A stretch of DNA of 9,602 nt from an uncultured Collinsella sp. GTDB taxonomy: Bacteria > Actinomycetota > Coriobacteriia > Coriobacteriales > Coriobacteriaceae. Below the pieces are notes generated by a model. That model made no database searches. It had not been told where the DNA came from and was given only the letters and a program-made list of their open reading frames with translations. Where the stretch lies: the NCBI GenBank assembly GCA_902478865.1, contig CABSNA010000042.1, positions 1-9,602 of the forward strand. Direction: 5' to 3'. Shown piece after piece: positions 1-6,273 of this stretch (the first letter of the stretch is position 1; the number at the start of each line of letters is the position of its first letter). The translations under genes were made by a program, and so were the position numbers.

Positions 1-49
1 ACGAGATTCATGAGCGTCTCGTGGGCTCGGAGATGTGTATAAGAGACAG
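1..49 (+). other. Illumina Nextera i7 adapter (sequencing artefact)
   Basis: Positions 16-30 read GTCTCGTGGGCTCGG and 31-49 read the Tn5 mosaic end AGATGTGTATAAGAGACAG. Together they are the Nextera read-2 adapter. Positions 1-7 (ACGAGAT) are the end of the P7 oligo, and 8-15 (TCATGAGC) occupy the i7 index slot. I recall this as the adapter-strand form of Nextera XT index N714, but that is from memory. This is library-construction sequence and not part of the organism. Any reading frame starting here, including one that begins MYKRQ, is artificial. Confidence 0.98.
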
Positions 50-52
50 GCC

Positions 53-1252
53 CTAGAGCTTGTGGTGGCGCTCTTCTTTGCGCTCCTCGGCTGCCTGCTC
101 CTCCTGCTTAAAAGCGGGGTCGTCGGGGGTGACGAGCTCGTCCTCGTGCGTGCGCTTGTTGTAATGGTGGCGCAGCACGGGCTCAAACAGATGCAGATGC
201 TTGGCAAAGGCCGCCGAGCCAATGGCGAGCACGGTAAAGATGAGCACACGCATGGGCATCTCGACCTGGTTAATCGCGGCGGCGCCGGCCGAAAGCATGA
301 TGCACCAGGCATAGATGAGCAGCACGGCCTGTTTTTGGTTGTAGCCTTCTTGGATCAGGCGGTGGTGGATGTGGCCCTTGTCGGCCTGCCCGATGCTAAT
401 GTGGGCGCGCTTGCGGCGCACAATGGCGCTAAACGTGTCGATGATGGGCACGCCGGCAACGATGAGCGGGATGATAAGCGAGGTGAGTGCGGCGGTGCGG
501 CTCACGTTGAGCAGCGAGATGGAGCCCAGCGCAAAGCCCAGAAGCAGCGACCCCGAGTCGCCCAAGAAGATGCTTGCGGGGTTGAAGTTGTAGCGCAAAA
601 AGGCCAGACAGGCGCCAAAGAGCGCAATGGAGAGCGCGGCGGCGTCGATGCGGCCCGAGAGAACGGCCATCGAAAACATGGTGAACGACGCGATGCCGCA
701 GATGCCCGTGGCCAAGCCGTCGAGGCCGTCGATGAGGTTAATGATGTTGGTGAATGCCACCAGATAGATTACGGTGATGGGGTAGGCGAGCCATCCGAGC
801 ATGATCTCGCCGGGGGCAAACGGGTTGACGATGACGCCGATTTTTAGGCCGCCGATACAGGCGATAAGCGCGGCGAGGACTTGTCCGGCCAGCTTTTGCT
901 TGGGCGTGAGCTGGAAGACGTCGTCGATAGCGCCGGTCGCAAAGATGACGGTAAAGGAGAGCGCCAGCATGGGGTAGCTGATGTGCAGACGGGGGTGGGG
1001 CACCAAAACGGGCGGCCAACCCAGGTACCAGGTGCCTAGGATTTGCACAGTGCAGGCGACGACCAGGCCCAAAAACACCGCCGTTCCGCCCAAACGCGGG
1101 ATGGGCTTGGTGTTGATGCGGCGCTTAGAAGGATAGTCGACGGCATCGAGCTTAATTGCCAAGCGCTTGACCAGGGGCACCGCGAGGAAGGTCGTGATAA
1201 AGGCCGCCGCTGCCACGCATAGGTACGGTATGTAGCTCGGGGATGAAGCCAT
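53..1252 (-). CDS. MraY/WecA/TagO-family polyprenyl-phosphate sugar-1-phosphate transferase
   Basis: Integral membrane enzyme predicted to move a HexNAc-1-phosphate from its UDP-sugar onto undecaprenyl phosphate, the first lipid-linked step of wall teichoic acid or other cell-surface glycan synthesis. From the ATG start it has 399 residues, in the usual family range, with about ten hydrophobic segments. Family motifs are all present: PRLGG (52-56), a DD pair in GAIDDVF (110-111), NLIDGLDGLA (172-181), GDSGS (231-235) and HIHHRL (294-299). The HIHHRL motif points to the WecA/TagO side of the family and away from MraY. The last 35 residues form a charged, Glu/His/Lys-rich cytoplasmic tail. The ATG at 1252 was chosen; a TTG at 1270 would add six residues (MAVFRF). 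Neither start has a good Shine-Dalgarno, only a GGCGG 11 bases before the ATG. The stop lies four bases from the adapter junction, so the gene is complete. The sugar substrate cannot be read from sequence. Confidence 0.93.
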   Translation of the reverse strand: MASSPSYIPYLCVAAAAFITTFLAVPLVKRLAIKLDAVDYPSKRRINTKPIPRLGGTAVFLGLVVACTVQILGTWYLGWPPVLVPHPRLHISYPMLALSFTVIFATGAIDDVFQLTPKQKLAGQVLAALIACIGGLKIGVIVNPFAPGEIMLGWLAYPITVIYLVAFTNIINLIDGLDGLATGICGIASFTMFSMAVLSGRIDAAALSIALFGACLAFLRYNFNPASIFLGDSGSLLLGFALGSISLLNVSRTAALTSLIIPLIVAGVPIIDTFSAIVRRKRAHISIGQADKGHIHHRLIQEGYNQKQAVLLIYAWCIMLSAGAAAINQVEMPMRVLIFTVLAIGSAAFAKHLHLFEPVLRHHYNKRTHEDELVTPDDPAFKQEEQAAEERKEERHHKL

Positions 1253-1456
1253 GAATCTAAAAACCGCCAAGCGTCGAAGGAAAAGGTCAGAAGAACGCCA
1301 TGCGCAAAGGGCATAGCCGAACCATAATACTCGACCAAGGGGGGTACATGGAATTGCACGCAGCGATAATCACGCGCTTACCAGATATTGGGATGTTGTC
1401 GATGGCTTGTCGGGATGCCGGCGGGGATCCATATGGACTGTAATGGTGATTTTCGG
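1253..1456 (-). other. Leader region of the WecA/TagO-family gene, no gene seen
   Basis: About 200 bases between the end of the 6S-like RNA and the transferase start. I see no conserved ORF here: an overlapping frame at 1036-1359 is a frame shadow of the transferase. The transferase promoter should lie here because the preceding RNA carries its own terminator. The only -10-like box I find is TATTAT on the minus strand (1324-1329), without a recognisable -35. Confidence 0.4.
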
Positions 1457-1628
1457 CAAAAGAAAACCACCCCCCACGTTACGAAAATGAACCCACCTAA
1501 AACAGGTGGGTGCCCTCATCGACTGTTCCAGCGTCCTTAACAACGAAGGATACCTGTACTAGGTACGACTGTGTGGGCTCCCTAAATAAACGCGACGGTT
1601 CACCCAGTTGCTCCGCGGGGGGCGGAAT
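1457..1628 (-). ncRNA. ssrS: Candidate 6S RNA
   Basis: 6S RNA binds the housekeeping RNA polymerase holoenzyme by mimicking an open promoter and represses transcription in stationary phase. No covariance model was run; the call rests on architecture. A -10 box (TATGAT) places the 5' end near 1628. Bases 1614-1625 pair over 12 positions without a break (two G-U) with 1467-1478, giving the closing stem, and the stem is followed by TTTTCTTTT, which makes it an intrinsic terminator. Inside is a large bubble of about 30 nt on each side. Its 3' side carries the small hairpin ACCCACCT-GTTTT-AGGTGGGT, and GGTTCA next to it can alternatively pair with TGAACC on the 5' side. Above the bubble, GGGAGCCC pairs with GGGCACCC (one mismatch) and encloses two short hairpins (TACCT/AGGTA and TCCTT/AAGGA). 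Length of about 170 nt suits 6S RNA. An unrelated structured RNA remains possible. Confidence 0.65.
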
Positions 1629-1634
1629 ACCTAC

Positions 1635-1663
1635 ATCATAAAGCGGCACTTTATCGATTCCAG
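1635..1663 (-). promoter_or_regulatory. Promoter of the 6S-like RNA
   Basis: The minus-strand -10 hexamer TATGAT (1635-1640) lies 6-7 bases upstream of the inferred RNA start. The -35 is weak: CTGGAA at 17-bp spacing or TGGAAT at 16-bp spacing. It sits back-to-back with the -35 of the plus-strand promoter at 1666. Confidence 0.5.
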
Positions 1664-1665
1664 TC

Positions 1666-1694
1666 TTGACATTACAAAAATCGTGTCGGACGAT
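1666..1694 (+). promoter_or_regulatory. Promoter for the radical SAM gene
   Basis: Consensus -35 TTGACA (1666-1671), a 17-bp spacer, and a weak -10 GACGAT (1689-1694). It would give a leader of about 75 nt before the ATG at 1778. It is divergent from the 6S-like RNA promoter, with the two -35 elements almost touching. Confidence 0.5.
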
Positions 1695-1777
1695 TACGGC
1701 GCCTTGGGCTCGAGCCGTCTGTGGGGTTGATCCCTTTACGTTTGAGCTGCTGAATCGTTGTTTTGGAGCATGGTTTT

Positions 1778-2716
1778 ATGCCGACGTCGTTGACCGAACT
1801 TTTTTCGCCCGCCTGCCATTTGTGTCCGCGCCGTTGCGGTGCGGCGCGCGATGAGGGCGCGCACGGCGTCTGCGGTGCTAACGACACACTCAAGGTGGCC
1901 CGCGCCGCGCTTCATATGTGGGAGGAGCCGCCTATCTCGGGCGAGGCCGGTTCGGGCACGATCTTCTTTAGCGGCTGCTCGCTCAAATGTATCTACTGCC
2001 AGAACCACGAGATCTCGACCGGCAATTTTGGCCTTGAGATTTCGCCTGAGCGCCTGGTCGAGATTATGCTGGAACTGCAGGACCAGGGTGCCAACAACAT
2101 CAATTTGGTGACGGCGACGCACTATGCGCACCTGTTGCCTGCCGCGATTGCCGCGGCACGGGCGCGCGGACTGGTTATCCCAATCGTCTACAACACGAGT
2201 GGTTACGAGCGCGCGAGTGCCGTGGCGGCGCTGGGCGACCTGGTCGATGTGTGGCTCACCGACTTTAAATATGCCGATGCCGGGCTTGCGCAGTCGCTCT
2301 CCCATATAAAGGATTACCCGCGTGTGGCCGTGTCGGGTCTGGCCCAGATGGCGCGCGAGATCGAGCGCCGCGGGGGAGAGTTGGTGGACGAGGGCGGGCT
2401 TATGAAGCGTGGCATGATCGTGCGTCACCTGGTGCTTCCGGGGCATGCAGACGATTCGTGTCGCGTGCTGGACCTGGTGTGGCAGACGGTGGGCGACGTG
2501 CCGATCTCGGTTATGAACCAGTACACGCCCAATGCGCTCATGCGCGAGCAGGGCGGCGACCTGGCACGCGCCGTGACGCGTGAGGAGTACGAGCAGGTGC
2601 TCGACCATGCCGACGACCTGGGTTTTACGACGATGTTCTGGCAAGAGGGCGGCGCGGTAGACGAGAGCTTCACCCCGGCCTTCGACACCACCGGTGTTCT
2701 TACCAGCGCAAAGTAG
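1778..2716 (+). CDS. Radical SAM protein of the COG1313 (PflX-like) family
   Basis: Predicted cytoplasmic iron-sulfur enzyme that cleaves S-adenosylmethionine to make a 5'-deoxyadenosyl radical. The family resembles pyruvate formate-lyase activating enzymes and is often annotated that way, but its substrate is not established. The 312 residues begin with a cysteine cluster (C13, C16, C20, C32) typical of COG1313. The canonical CxxxCxxC radical SAM motif follows in GCSLKCIYCQN (C67, C71, C74). The segment from SGCSLKC through VTATHYAHLLP to the C-terminal NQYTP and TMFWQEGG stretches is characteristic of the family. ATG 1778 was chosen because GGAG at 1765-1768 lies 9 bases upstream; a TTG at 1763 would add five residues but would overlap that ribosome binding site. 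No formate-lyase or glycyl-radical partner is visible nearby, so the PFL-activase role is unsupported here. The gene appears monocistronic, since a tRNA unit with its own promoter follows. Confidence 0.9.
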   Translation: MPTSLTELFSPACHLCPRRCGAARDEGAHGVCGANDTLKVARAALHMWEEPPISGEAGSGTIFFSGCSLKCIYCQNHEISTGNFGLEISPERLVEIMLELQDQGANNINLVTATHYAHLLPAAIAAARARGLVIPIVYNTSGYERASAVAALGDLVDVWLTDFKYADAGLAQSLSHIKDYPRVAVSGLAQMAREIERRGGELVDEGGLMKRGMIVRHLVLPGHADDSCRVLDLVWQTVGDVPISVMNQYTPNALMREQGGDLARAVTREEYEQVLDHADDLGFTTMFWQEGGAVDESFTPAFDTTGVLTSAK

Positions 2717-2724
2717 TGCGTTCG

Positions 2725-2762
2725 TCGATGATTTTTCTGGGACGGGGATAAAAAATCATCGA
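2725..2762. repeat. Perfect 12-bp inverted repeat downstream of the radical SAM gene
   Basis: TCGATGATTTTT (2725-2736) is the exact reverse complement of AAAAATCATCGA (2751-2762), with a 14-base spacer. It starts 8 bases after the stop codon. As RNA it forms a hairpin but lacks a U-run after the stem on either strand, so it is not a canonical intrinsic terminator. It could be a 3'-end-stabilising hairpin or a protein-binding dyad. Confidence 0.7.
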
Positions 2763-2825
2763 GAGGATCGCCTGTTCGAAAAGTTGCCAAAATAGCCGCG
2801 CCCCAAAAAGACTGGTTATTGGGCG

Positions 2826-2853
2826 TTGACAGTTGGCGAGCCGTAGGTAAAAT
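2826..2853 (+). promoter_or_regulatory. Promoter of tRNA-Ala
   Basis: Consensus -35 TTGACA (2826-2831), a 16-bp spacer and -10 TAAAAT (2848-2853). Predicted initiation is around 2860, a few bases before the mature tRNA 5' end at 2867. This is the best-matching promoter in the window, as expected for a stable RNA gene. Confidence 0.8.
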
Positions 2854-2866
2854 ATCGACTTGTCCT

Positions 2867-2939
2867 GGGGACGTAGCTCAGTTGGGAGAGCGCTGCCGTC
2901 GCATGGCAGAGGCCGAGGGTTCGACTCCCTTCGTCTCCA
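2867..2939 (+). tRNA. tRNA-Ala (anticodon CGC)
   Basis: The full cloverleaf can be drawn. The acceptor stem GGGGACG (2867-2873) pairs with CGTCTCC (2932-2938). The D arm is GCTC/GAGC, the anticodon stem CTGCC/GGCAG (2893-2897, 2905-2909) and the T arm GAGGG/CCCTT with loop TTCGACT. The seven-base anticodon loop GTCGCAT places CGC at 2900-2902, reading the alanine codon GCG. The G3:U70 acceptor pair, the main alanine identity element, is present and supports the call. The discriminator base is A2939. CCA is not encoded (ACCC follows), so the end must be added by nucleotidyltransferase. Position 32 is G opposite U38, which is slightly unusual. Confidence 0.96.
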
Positions 2940-2953
2940 CCCTTGGATTTGAT

Positions 2954-2985
2954 AAGCCGCTGACATTGTGTCGGCGGCTTTTTTT
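2954..2985 (+). terminator. Rho-independent terminator of the tRNA-Ala unit
   Basis: An 11-bp stem (2954-2964 with 2970-2980, one G-U pair), loop ATTGT, and a run of seven T (2979-2985). It begins 15 bases after the tRNA. It ends only 19 bases before the ATG of the next gene, so transcription of that gene must come by read-through or from an unrecognised promoter. Confidence 0.9.
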
Positions 2986-3003
2986 AAAAGAAAGGGCTAT
3001 ACC

Positions 3004-3462
3004 ATGGCCGAGCTTGAGTCCCAACCATTGTCCGACGAGGAGCGCGCTGAGTTGGAAGAGCTCCGCGCTGAGAAGGCCCGCCGCGAGGCTCGGGAAGAGG
3101 CCCGTCGCGAGCGTGAGGAGCTGGCTGCCCTGCGCGCCGAGCGTGCGAAGGCCGAGGAGGTCGCCTCGAACGCCGCATCCGAGCGCAAGCCCGCGCCCGC
3201 ACCCAAGCCCGCTGCTGCGAAGCCTGCACCAGCCGCGCCCAAACCTCAGCCTAAAAAGGCCGCTCGTCCCAAGTCCGTCGAGCCCAAGCCGAGCCGTGAC
3301 GAGATGACCTTTGCCCAGCGCATGGTTACCTCCAAGGAGCCTACGGGCGAGAACGAGATCCCTGGCATGGCGCCGGCTCAAAAAATCATCATTGTCCTTG
3401 CCCTCATCGCGTTTGTCATCTTTATGGGCTACACGATCCTGACCAGCATGGGCCTGCTCTAA
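3004..3462 (+). CDS. Small C-terminally membrane-anchored protein of unknown function
   Basis: I do not recognise a named family; the 152-residue protein is described from composition. Residues 8-56 are Glu/Arg/Ala-rich and strongly charged, as in a long single helix or coiled coil. Residues 61-98 are a Pro/Ala/Lys-rich flexible linker with repeated KPAPA-like units. Residues 99-123 are a non-repetitive stretch (MTFAQRMVTS and following) that looks like the conserved part. Residues 128-150 form one hydrophobic transmembrane helix ending at the C-terminus. There is no signal peptide, so a tail-anchored topology with the charged domain in the cytoplasm is likely. The ATG at 3004 follows an AAAGGG (2991-2996) at 7-base spacing; upstream in-frame codons run back through the tRNA terminator and are rejected. 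It lies between the tRNA terminator and pncB, 84 bases before the pncB start. Confidence 0.8.
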   Translation: MAELESQPLSDEERAELEELRAEKARREAREEARREREELAALRAERAKAEEVASNAASERKPAPAPKPAAAKPAPAAPKPQPKKAARPKSVEPKPSRDEMTFAQRMVTSKEPTGENEIPGMAPAQKIIIVLALIAFVIFMGYTILTSMGLL

Positions 3463-3546
3463 CCGATTTGCATCGGGCGTCATGTCCGCATGCTCTGCTC
3501 TCGTCCAACCCTTAAATTCTGCACCACACATCCGAAAGGTCGCCCC

Positions 3547-5052
3547 ATGGCTTTGACCGACATCTCGCATCCCACCGACATTGCAATGCTCACCGATCTG
3601 TACGAGCTCACTATGGCCCAGGGCCTGTGGGAGAGCGGCAAGGCCAATGAGCAGGGTTGTTTTACCGCGTTTTACCGCGACCATCCCTTTGGCAGCGCCT
3701 ATGCCGTCATGTGCGGCACCGCCGAGCTGCCCGAGCTGGTCGAGAATCTGCGCTTTACGCCCGAGGATATCGACTACCTCGCCTCGCTCCAGGCCCCTGC
3801 TGGCGGTGCGATGTTCAAGTCTGGATTCCTCGACTACCTGCGCGATTTTCGTGCGCATGTAAACATCGACGCCGTGCCCGAGGGCGAGCTCGTCTTTCCG
3901 CGCGAGCCCATGGTGCGTGTCACCGGCCCCGCGCTGGAGTGCCAACTGCTCGAGACGGCGCTGCTCAACATCGTCGGGTTCCAGACGCTTGTCGCCACCA
4001 AGACGGCGCGCGTGGTGCTCGCCGCCGACGGTCGCCCTGTGGCGGAGTTTGGCCTGCGCCGAGCCCAGGGTCCCGATGGCGGCCTGGCCGTTGCGCGCGC
4101 GAGCTACGTTGCCGGCTGCTCCTCTACGTCCAATGTGCTCGCCGGCCGCCGCTACGGTATTCCCGTCTTTGGCACGCATGCGCACAGCTGGGTGATGAGC
4201 TTCGATTCCGAGCTCGAGGCCTTCCGCGCCTTTGCCAAGTCGAGCCCCAAGAACTGTACGCTGCTCATCGACACCTATGACGTGCGCGAGGGCTGCGAGC
4301 ATGCCATTACGGTTGCCAAGGAGATGGAGGCGGTGGGCGAGCGTCTGTCGGCCATTCGCATCGACTCCGGCGACCTCGCCAAGCTCTCCAAGTATGTTCG
4401 CGGCCGTTTTGATGCCGAGGGCCTGCCCTATGTGGGGATCTCGGTTTCCAACGATCTGGATGAGTACACGATTCAGTCGCTGCTCGACCAGGGCGCGCCC
4501 ATCGACAGCTTTGGCGTGGGCACCAAGCTCGCGACCTGCTATGACCAGCCGGCGCTGGGCGGCGTGTACAAGCTTTCCGCCCGCCGTGCGAACGAGGCAG
4601 ATCCATGGACGCCGGTGGTCAAGCTCTCCGAGCAGCCCTACAAGCGCACGATCCCGGGTGTGCAACGCGTGCGCCGTTATTACGACGGCTTTGGCGGCCC
4701 GGTCTGCGACATGATCTACGACGAGGACCATCTGGCGGGGGAGGGCGCCGCGCGCGGCAATACCCTCGTGGCCGTGAATGATGCCGCCCTGGTGACCGAC
4801 GTGTCCGAACTTGAGTATCGCGAGCTGCTGGTGCCGATCGTGCGCGATGGCAGTGCGGTGGCTCCGCGTGAGAGCATCCAGGACGCGCGCGAGCGCTGTG
4901 CTTGGGCGCTCGATCATCTTGACGCAGCTTTCAAGCGCTTCCTGTACCCGCAGACCTATGTGGTGGGCATGGAGCAGGGCCTGGCTCAGGTGCGCGACGA
5001 GCTCGTGCGCAAGAACATGGCCGCGGCCTCTGCCTTTCCCTGGGCTCACTAA
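3547..5052 (+). CDS. pncB: Nicotinate phosphoribosyltransferase
   Basis: Converts nicotinate and PRPP to nicotinate mononucleotide with ATP hydrolysis (EC 6.3.4.21), the entry step of the Preiss-Handler NAD salvage route in the cytoplasm. The 501-residue length fits the long Gram-positive form. Family signatures are LTDLYELTMAQ (15-25), FYRDHPFGSAY (42-52), GTHAHSW (209-215, holding the histidine region phosphorylated in characterised enzymes), LLIDTYDV (239-246), IRIDSGDLAKLS (270-281), SNDLDEY (301-307), DSFGVGTKL (320-328) and LGGVYKL (337-343). ATG 3547 was chosen because GAAAGG (3534-3539) lies 7 bases upstream and the protein then starts just before LTDLYELT. An upstream ATG at 3490 would add 19 residues without a binding site. 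No strong promoter is visible in the 84-base gap before it, so it may share a transcript with the small membrane protein. Confidence 0.96.
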   Translation: MALTDISHPTDIAMLTDLYELTMAQGLWESGKANEQGCFTAFYRDHPFGSAYAVMCGTAELPELVENLRFTPEDIDYLASLQAPAGGAMFKSGFLDYLRDFRAHVNIDAVPEGELVFPREPMVRVTGPALECQLLETALLNIVGFQTLVATKTARVVLAADGRPVAEFGLRRAQGPDGGLAVARASYVAGCSSTSNVLAGRRYGIPVFGTHAHSWVMSFDSELEAFRAFAKSSPKNCTLLIDTYDVREGCEHAITVAKEMEAVGERLSAIRIDSGDLAKLSKYVRGRFDAEGLPYVGISVSNDLDEYTIQSLLDQGAPIDSFGVGTKLATCYDQPALGGVYKLSARRANEADPWTPVVKLSEQPYKRTIPGVQRVRRYYDGFGGPVCDMIYDEDHLAGEGAARGNTLVAVNDAALVTDVSELEYRELLVPIVRDGSAVAPRESIQDARERCAWALDHLDAAFKRFLYPQTYVVGMEQGLAQVRDELVRKNMAAASAFPWAH

Positions 5053-5059
5053 TTCCTTG

Positions 5060-5093
5060 GGCGGTAGGGGCGAGTCACGCTCCCTTAGCCGCC
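5060..5093 (+). other. Imperfect hairpin between pncB and proB
   Basis: GGCGG (5060-5064) pairs with CCGCC (5089-5093), and inner segments (GGG/CCC, GCG/CGC) also pair with bulges. It starts 7 bases after the pncB stop. There is no U-run, so it is a weak or non-intrinsic terminator at best. It may slow or trim the transcript between the two genes. Confidence 0.35.
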
Positions 5094-5131
5094 AGCTCGG
5101 CCGTTCGCTGAACAGTTGATTGGTTTGACGT

Positions 5132-6259
5132 ATGACGACTTCTTATAAAACGATGGTGGTAAAGATCGGTTCGTCCACGGTGGTGGGTGCCGATGGCAAG
5201 GTCAACCGCGCCTTTATCGGCGGACTTGCCGATCAGGCCGCAGCGCTGCGCAAGCTCGGCTGGCGTCTGGTCGTGGTGAGCTCGGGCGCTATCGCCTGTG
5301 GCTATCCCGTGTTGGGCTTCGACCGCAAGCCGGTCGGTGACCTGCCGAGCCTGCAGGCCTGCGCCTCGGCCGGTCAGTGCATCATCTCGTCGGCCTACGA
5401 CGAGGAGTTCCATGCGCGCGACCTGCTCACCTCGCTCGTGCTGCTCACGCGCCACGATACGGCCCGCCGCACGTCCTACCTGCACGCGCGCGACGCCCTG
5501 CTGCGCCTGGTGGAACTGGGCGTGGTGCCGGTCGTCAACGAGAACGATACCGTCACCGTCGACGAGATCAAGTTTGGCGACAACGACACACTGGCGGCGC
5601 TTGTGAGCTGCTTGGTTTCTGCCGATCTGTGCGTGACGCTCTCGGATATCGATGGTCTCTATACTGCCAATCCGCATGAGGACCCCACGGCCGAGTTTGT
5701 TCCTGTCGTGCATAAGATCGATGCCAAGATTATCGCCTCGGCGGGCGATTCTTCTACATCGGTGGGCACGGGCGGCATGATTACCAAGATCCGCGCGAGC
5801 CGCATCCTGATGACGGCGGGCATTCAGAGCGTGATTTGCTCGGGCGAGGAGCCCGATGCGCTCGTGCGCCTCGCCCGCGGCGAGAGCGTGGGCACGCTGT
5901 TCGATCCGCCGGCGGAGCGTCTGGACATCGCACCCCGCAAGCTGTGGATCGCGCTGGGTGACAAGGCGCATGGCTCGGTGACGGTCGATGATGGTGCTGC
6001 GAAGGCGCTGGTCAGTCGTGGCTCTTCCCTGCTTGCGGTGGGTATTCGCGAGGTCGATGGCCAGTTTGCCGAGGGCGATGTGCTCGATGTGTGCGACCCG
6101 AGCGGTATGGTCGTCGCCCGCGGTATCGCCGAGGCCGATTCGGACGTGCTGGAACTTGCCGCCGGCCGCCGCCAGGACCAGATCGCCAGCAACCGCCTGC
6201 TCGCTAACCTGGCCGAGAAGCCGGCGATACACCGAGATAATTTGATCGTCTTCGCCTAA
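5132..6259 (+). CDS. proB: Glutamate 5-kinase
   Basis: Phosphorylates glutamate to gamma-glutamyl phosphate with ATP (EC 2.7.2.11), the first and normally proline-inhibited step of proline synthesis. The 375 residues match the two-domain bacterial form. The amino acid kinase domain covers roughly 6-255, with VVKIGSS (9-15), VSSGAIACG (49-57), NENDTV (137-142), SDIDGLYT (171-178) and VGTGGMITKI (211-220). The C-terminal PUA domain covers roughly 270-355. The ATG at 5132 has no recognisable Shine-Dalgarno; the next in-frame ATG (5153) would begin directly at the kinase beta strand and also lacks one. pncB ends 79 bases upstream on the same strand. Its usual partner proA is not adjacent but 1.8 kb downstream, past a gene on the opposite strand. 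Transcription should stop at the terminator at 6303-6344. Confidence 0.96.
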   Translation: MTTSYKTMVVKIGSSTVVGADGKVNRAFIGGLADQAAALRKLGWRLVVVSSGAIACGYPVLGFDRKPVGDLPSLQACASAGQCIISSAYDEEFHARDLLTSLVLLTRHDTARRTSYLHARDALLRLVELGVVPVVNENDTVTVDEIKFGDNDTLAALVSCLVSADLCVTLSDIDGLYTANPHEDPTAEFVPVVHKIDAKIIASAGDSSTSVGTGGMITKIRASRILMTAGIQSVICSGEEPDALVRLARGESVGTLFDPPAERLDIAPRKLWIALGDKAHGSVTVDDGAAKALVSRGSSLLAVGIREVDGQFAEGDVLDVCDPSGMVVARGIAEADSDVLELAAGRRQDQIASNRLLANLAEKPAIHRDNLIVFA

Positions 6260-6273
6260 CGGGTCGACGCTGC

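Noticed and set aside
35..847. Plus-strand 270-codon frame beginning MYKRQ
   Set aside because: It starts inside the Nextera adapter and runs antisense to the well-supported WecA/TagO-family gene. Its composition is low-complexity, as expected of a GC-rich shadow frame.
1591..1605. Minus-strand GGGTGAACCGTCGCG resembling the T-box signature GGGTGGNACCGCG
   Set aside because: The match is interrupted. There is no specifier stem-loop and no downstream amino-acid or tRNA-synthetase gene. The surrounding bases fit the 6S-like fold better.
1736..2644. Minus-strand open frame of 302 codons
   Set aside because: It is antisense to the radical SAM gene, whose cysteine motifs are convincing on the plus strand.
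2960..2988. Possible promoter (CTGACA, 17 bp, TTTAAA) overlapping the tRNA terminator
   Set aside because: Initiation would fall around 2995, inside the ribosome binding site of the following gene, leaving no usable leader. The -10 matches only 4 of 6 positions.
2878..5049. Minus-strand open frame of 723 codons
   Set aside because: It lies opposite the tRNA, the small membrane-protein gene and all of pncB. Stop-free antisense frames are common in high-G+C genes, and the His/Arg/Gly-rich product shows no recognisable domain.
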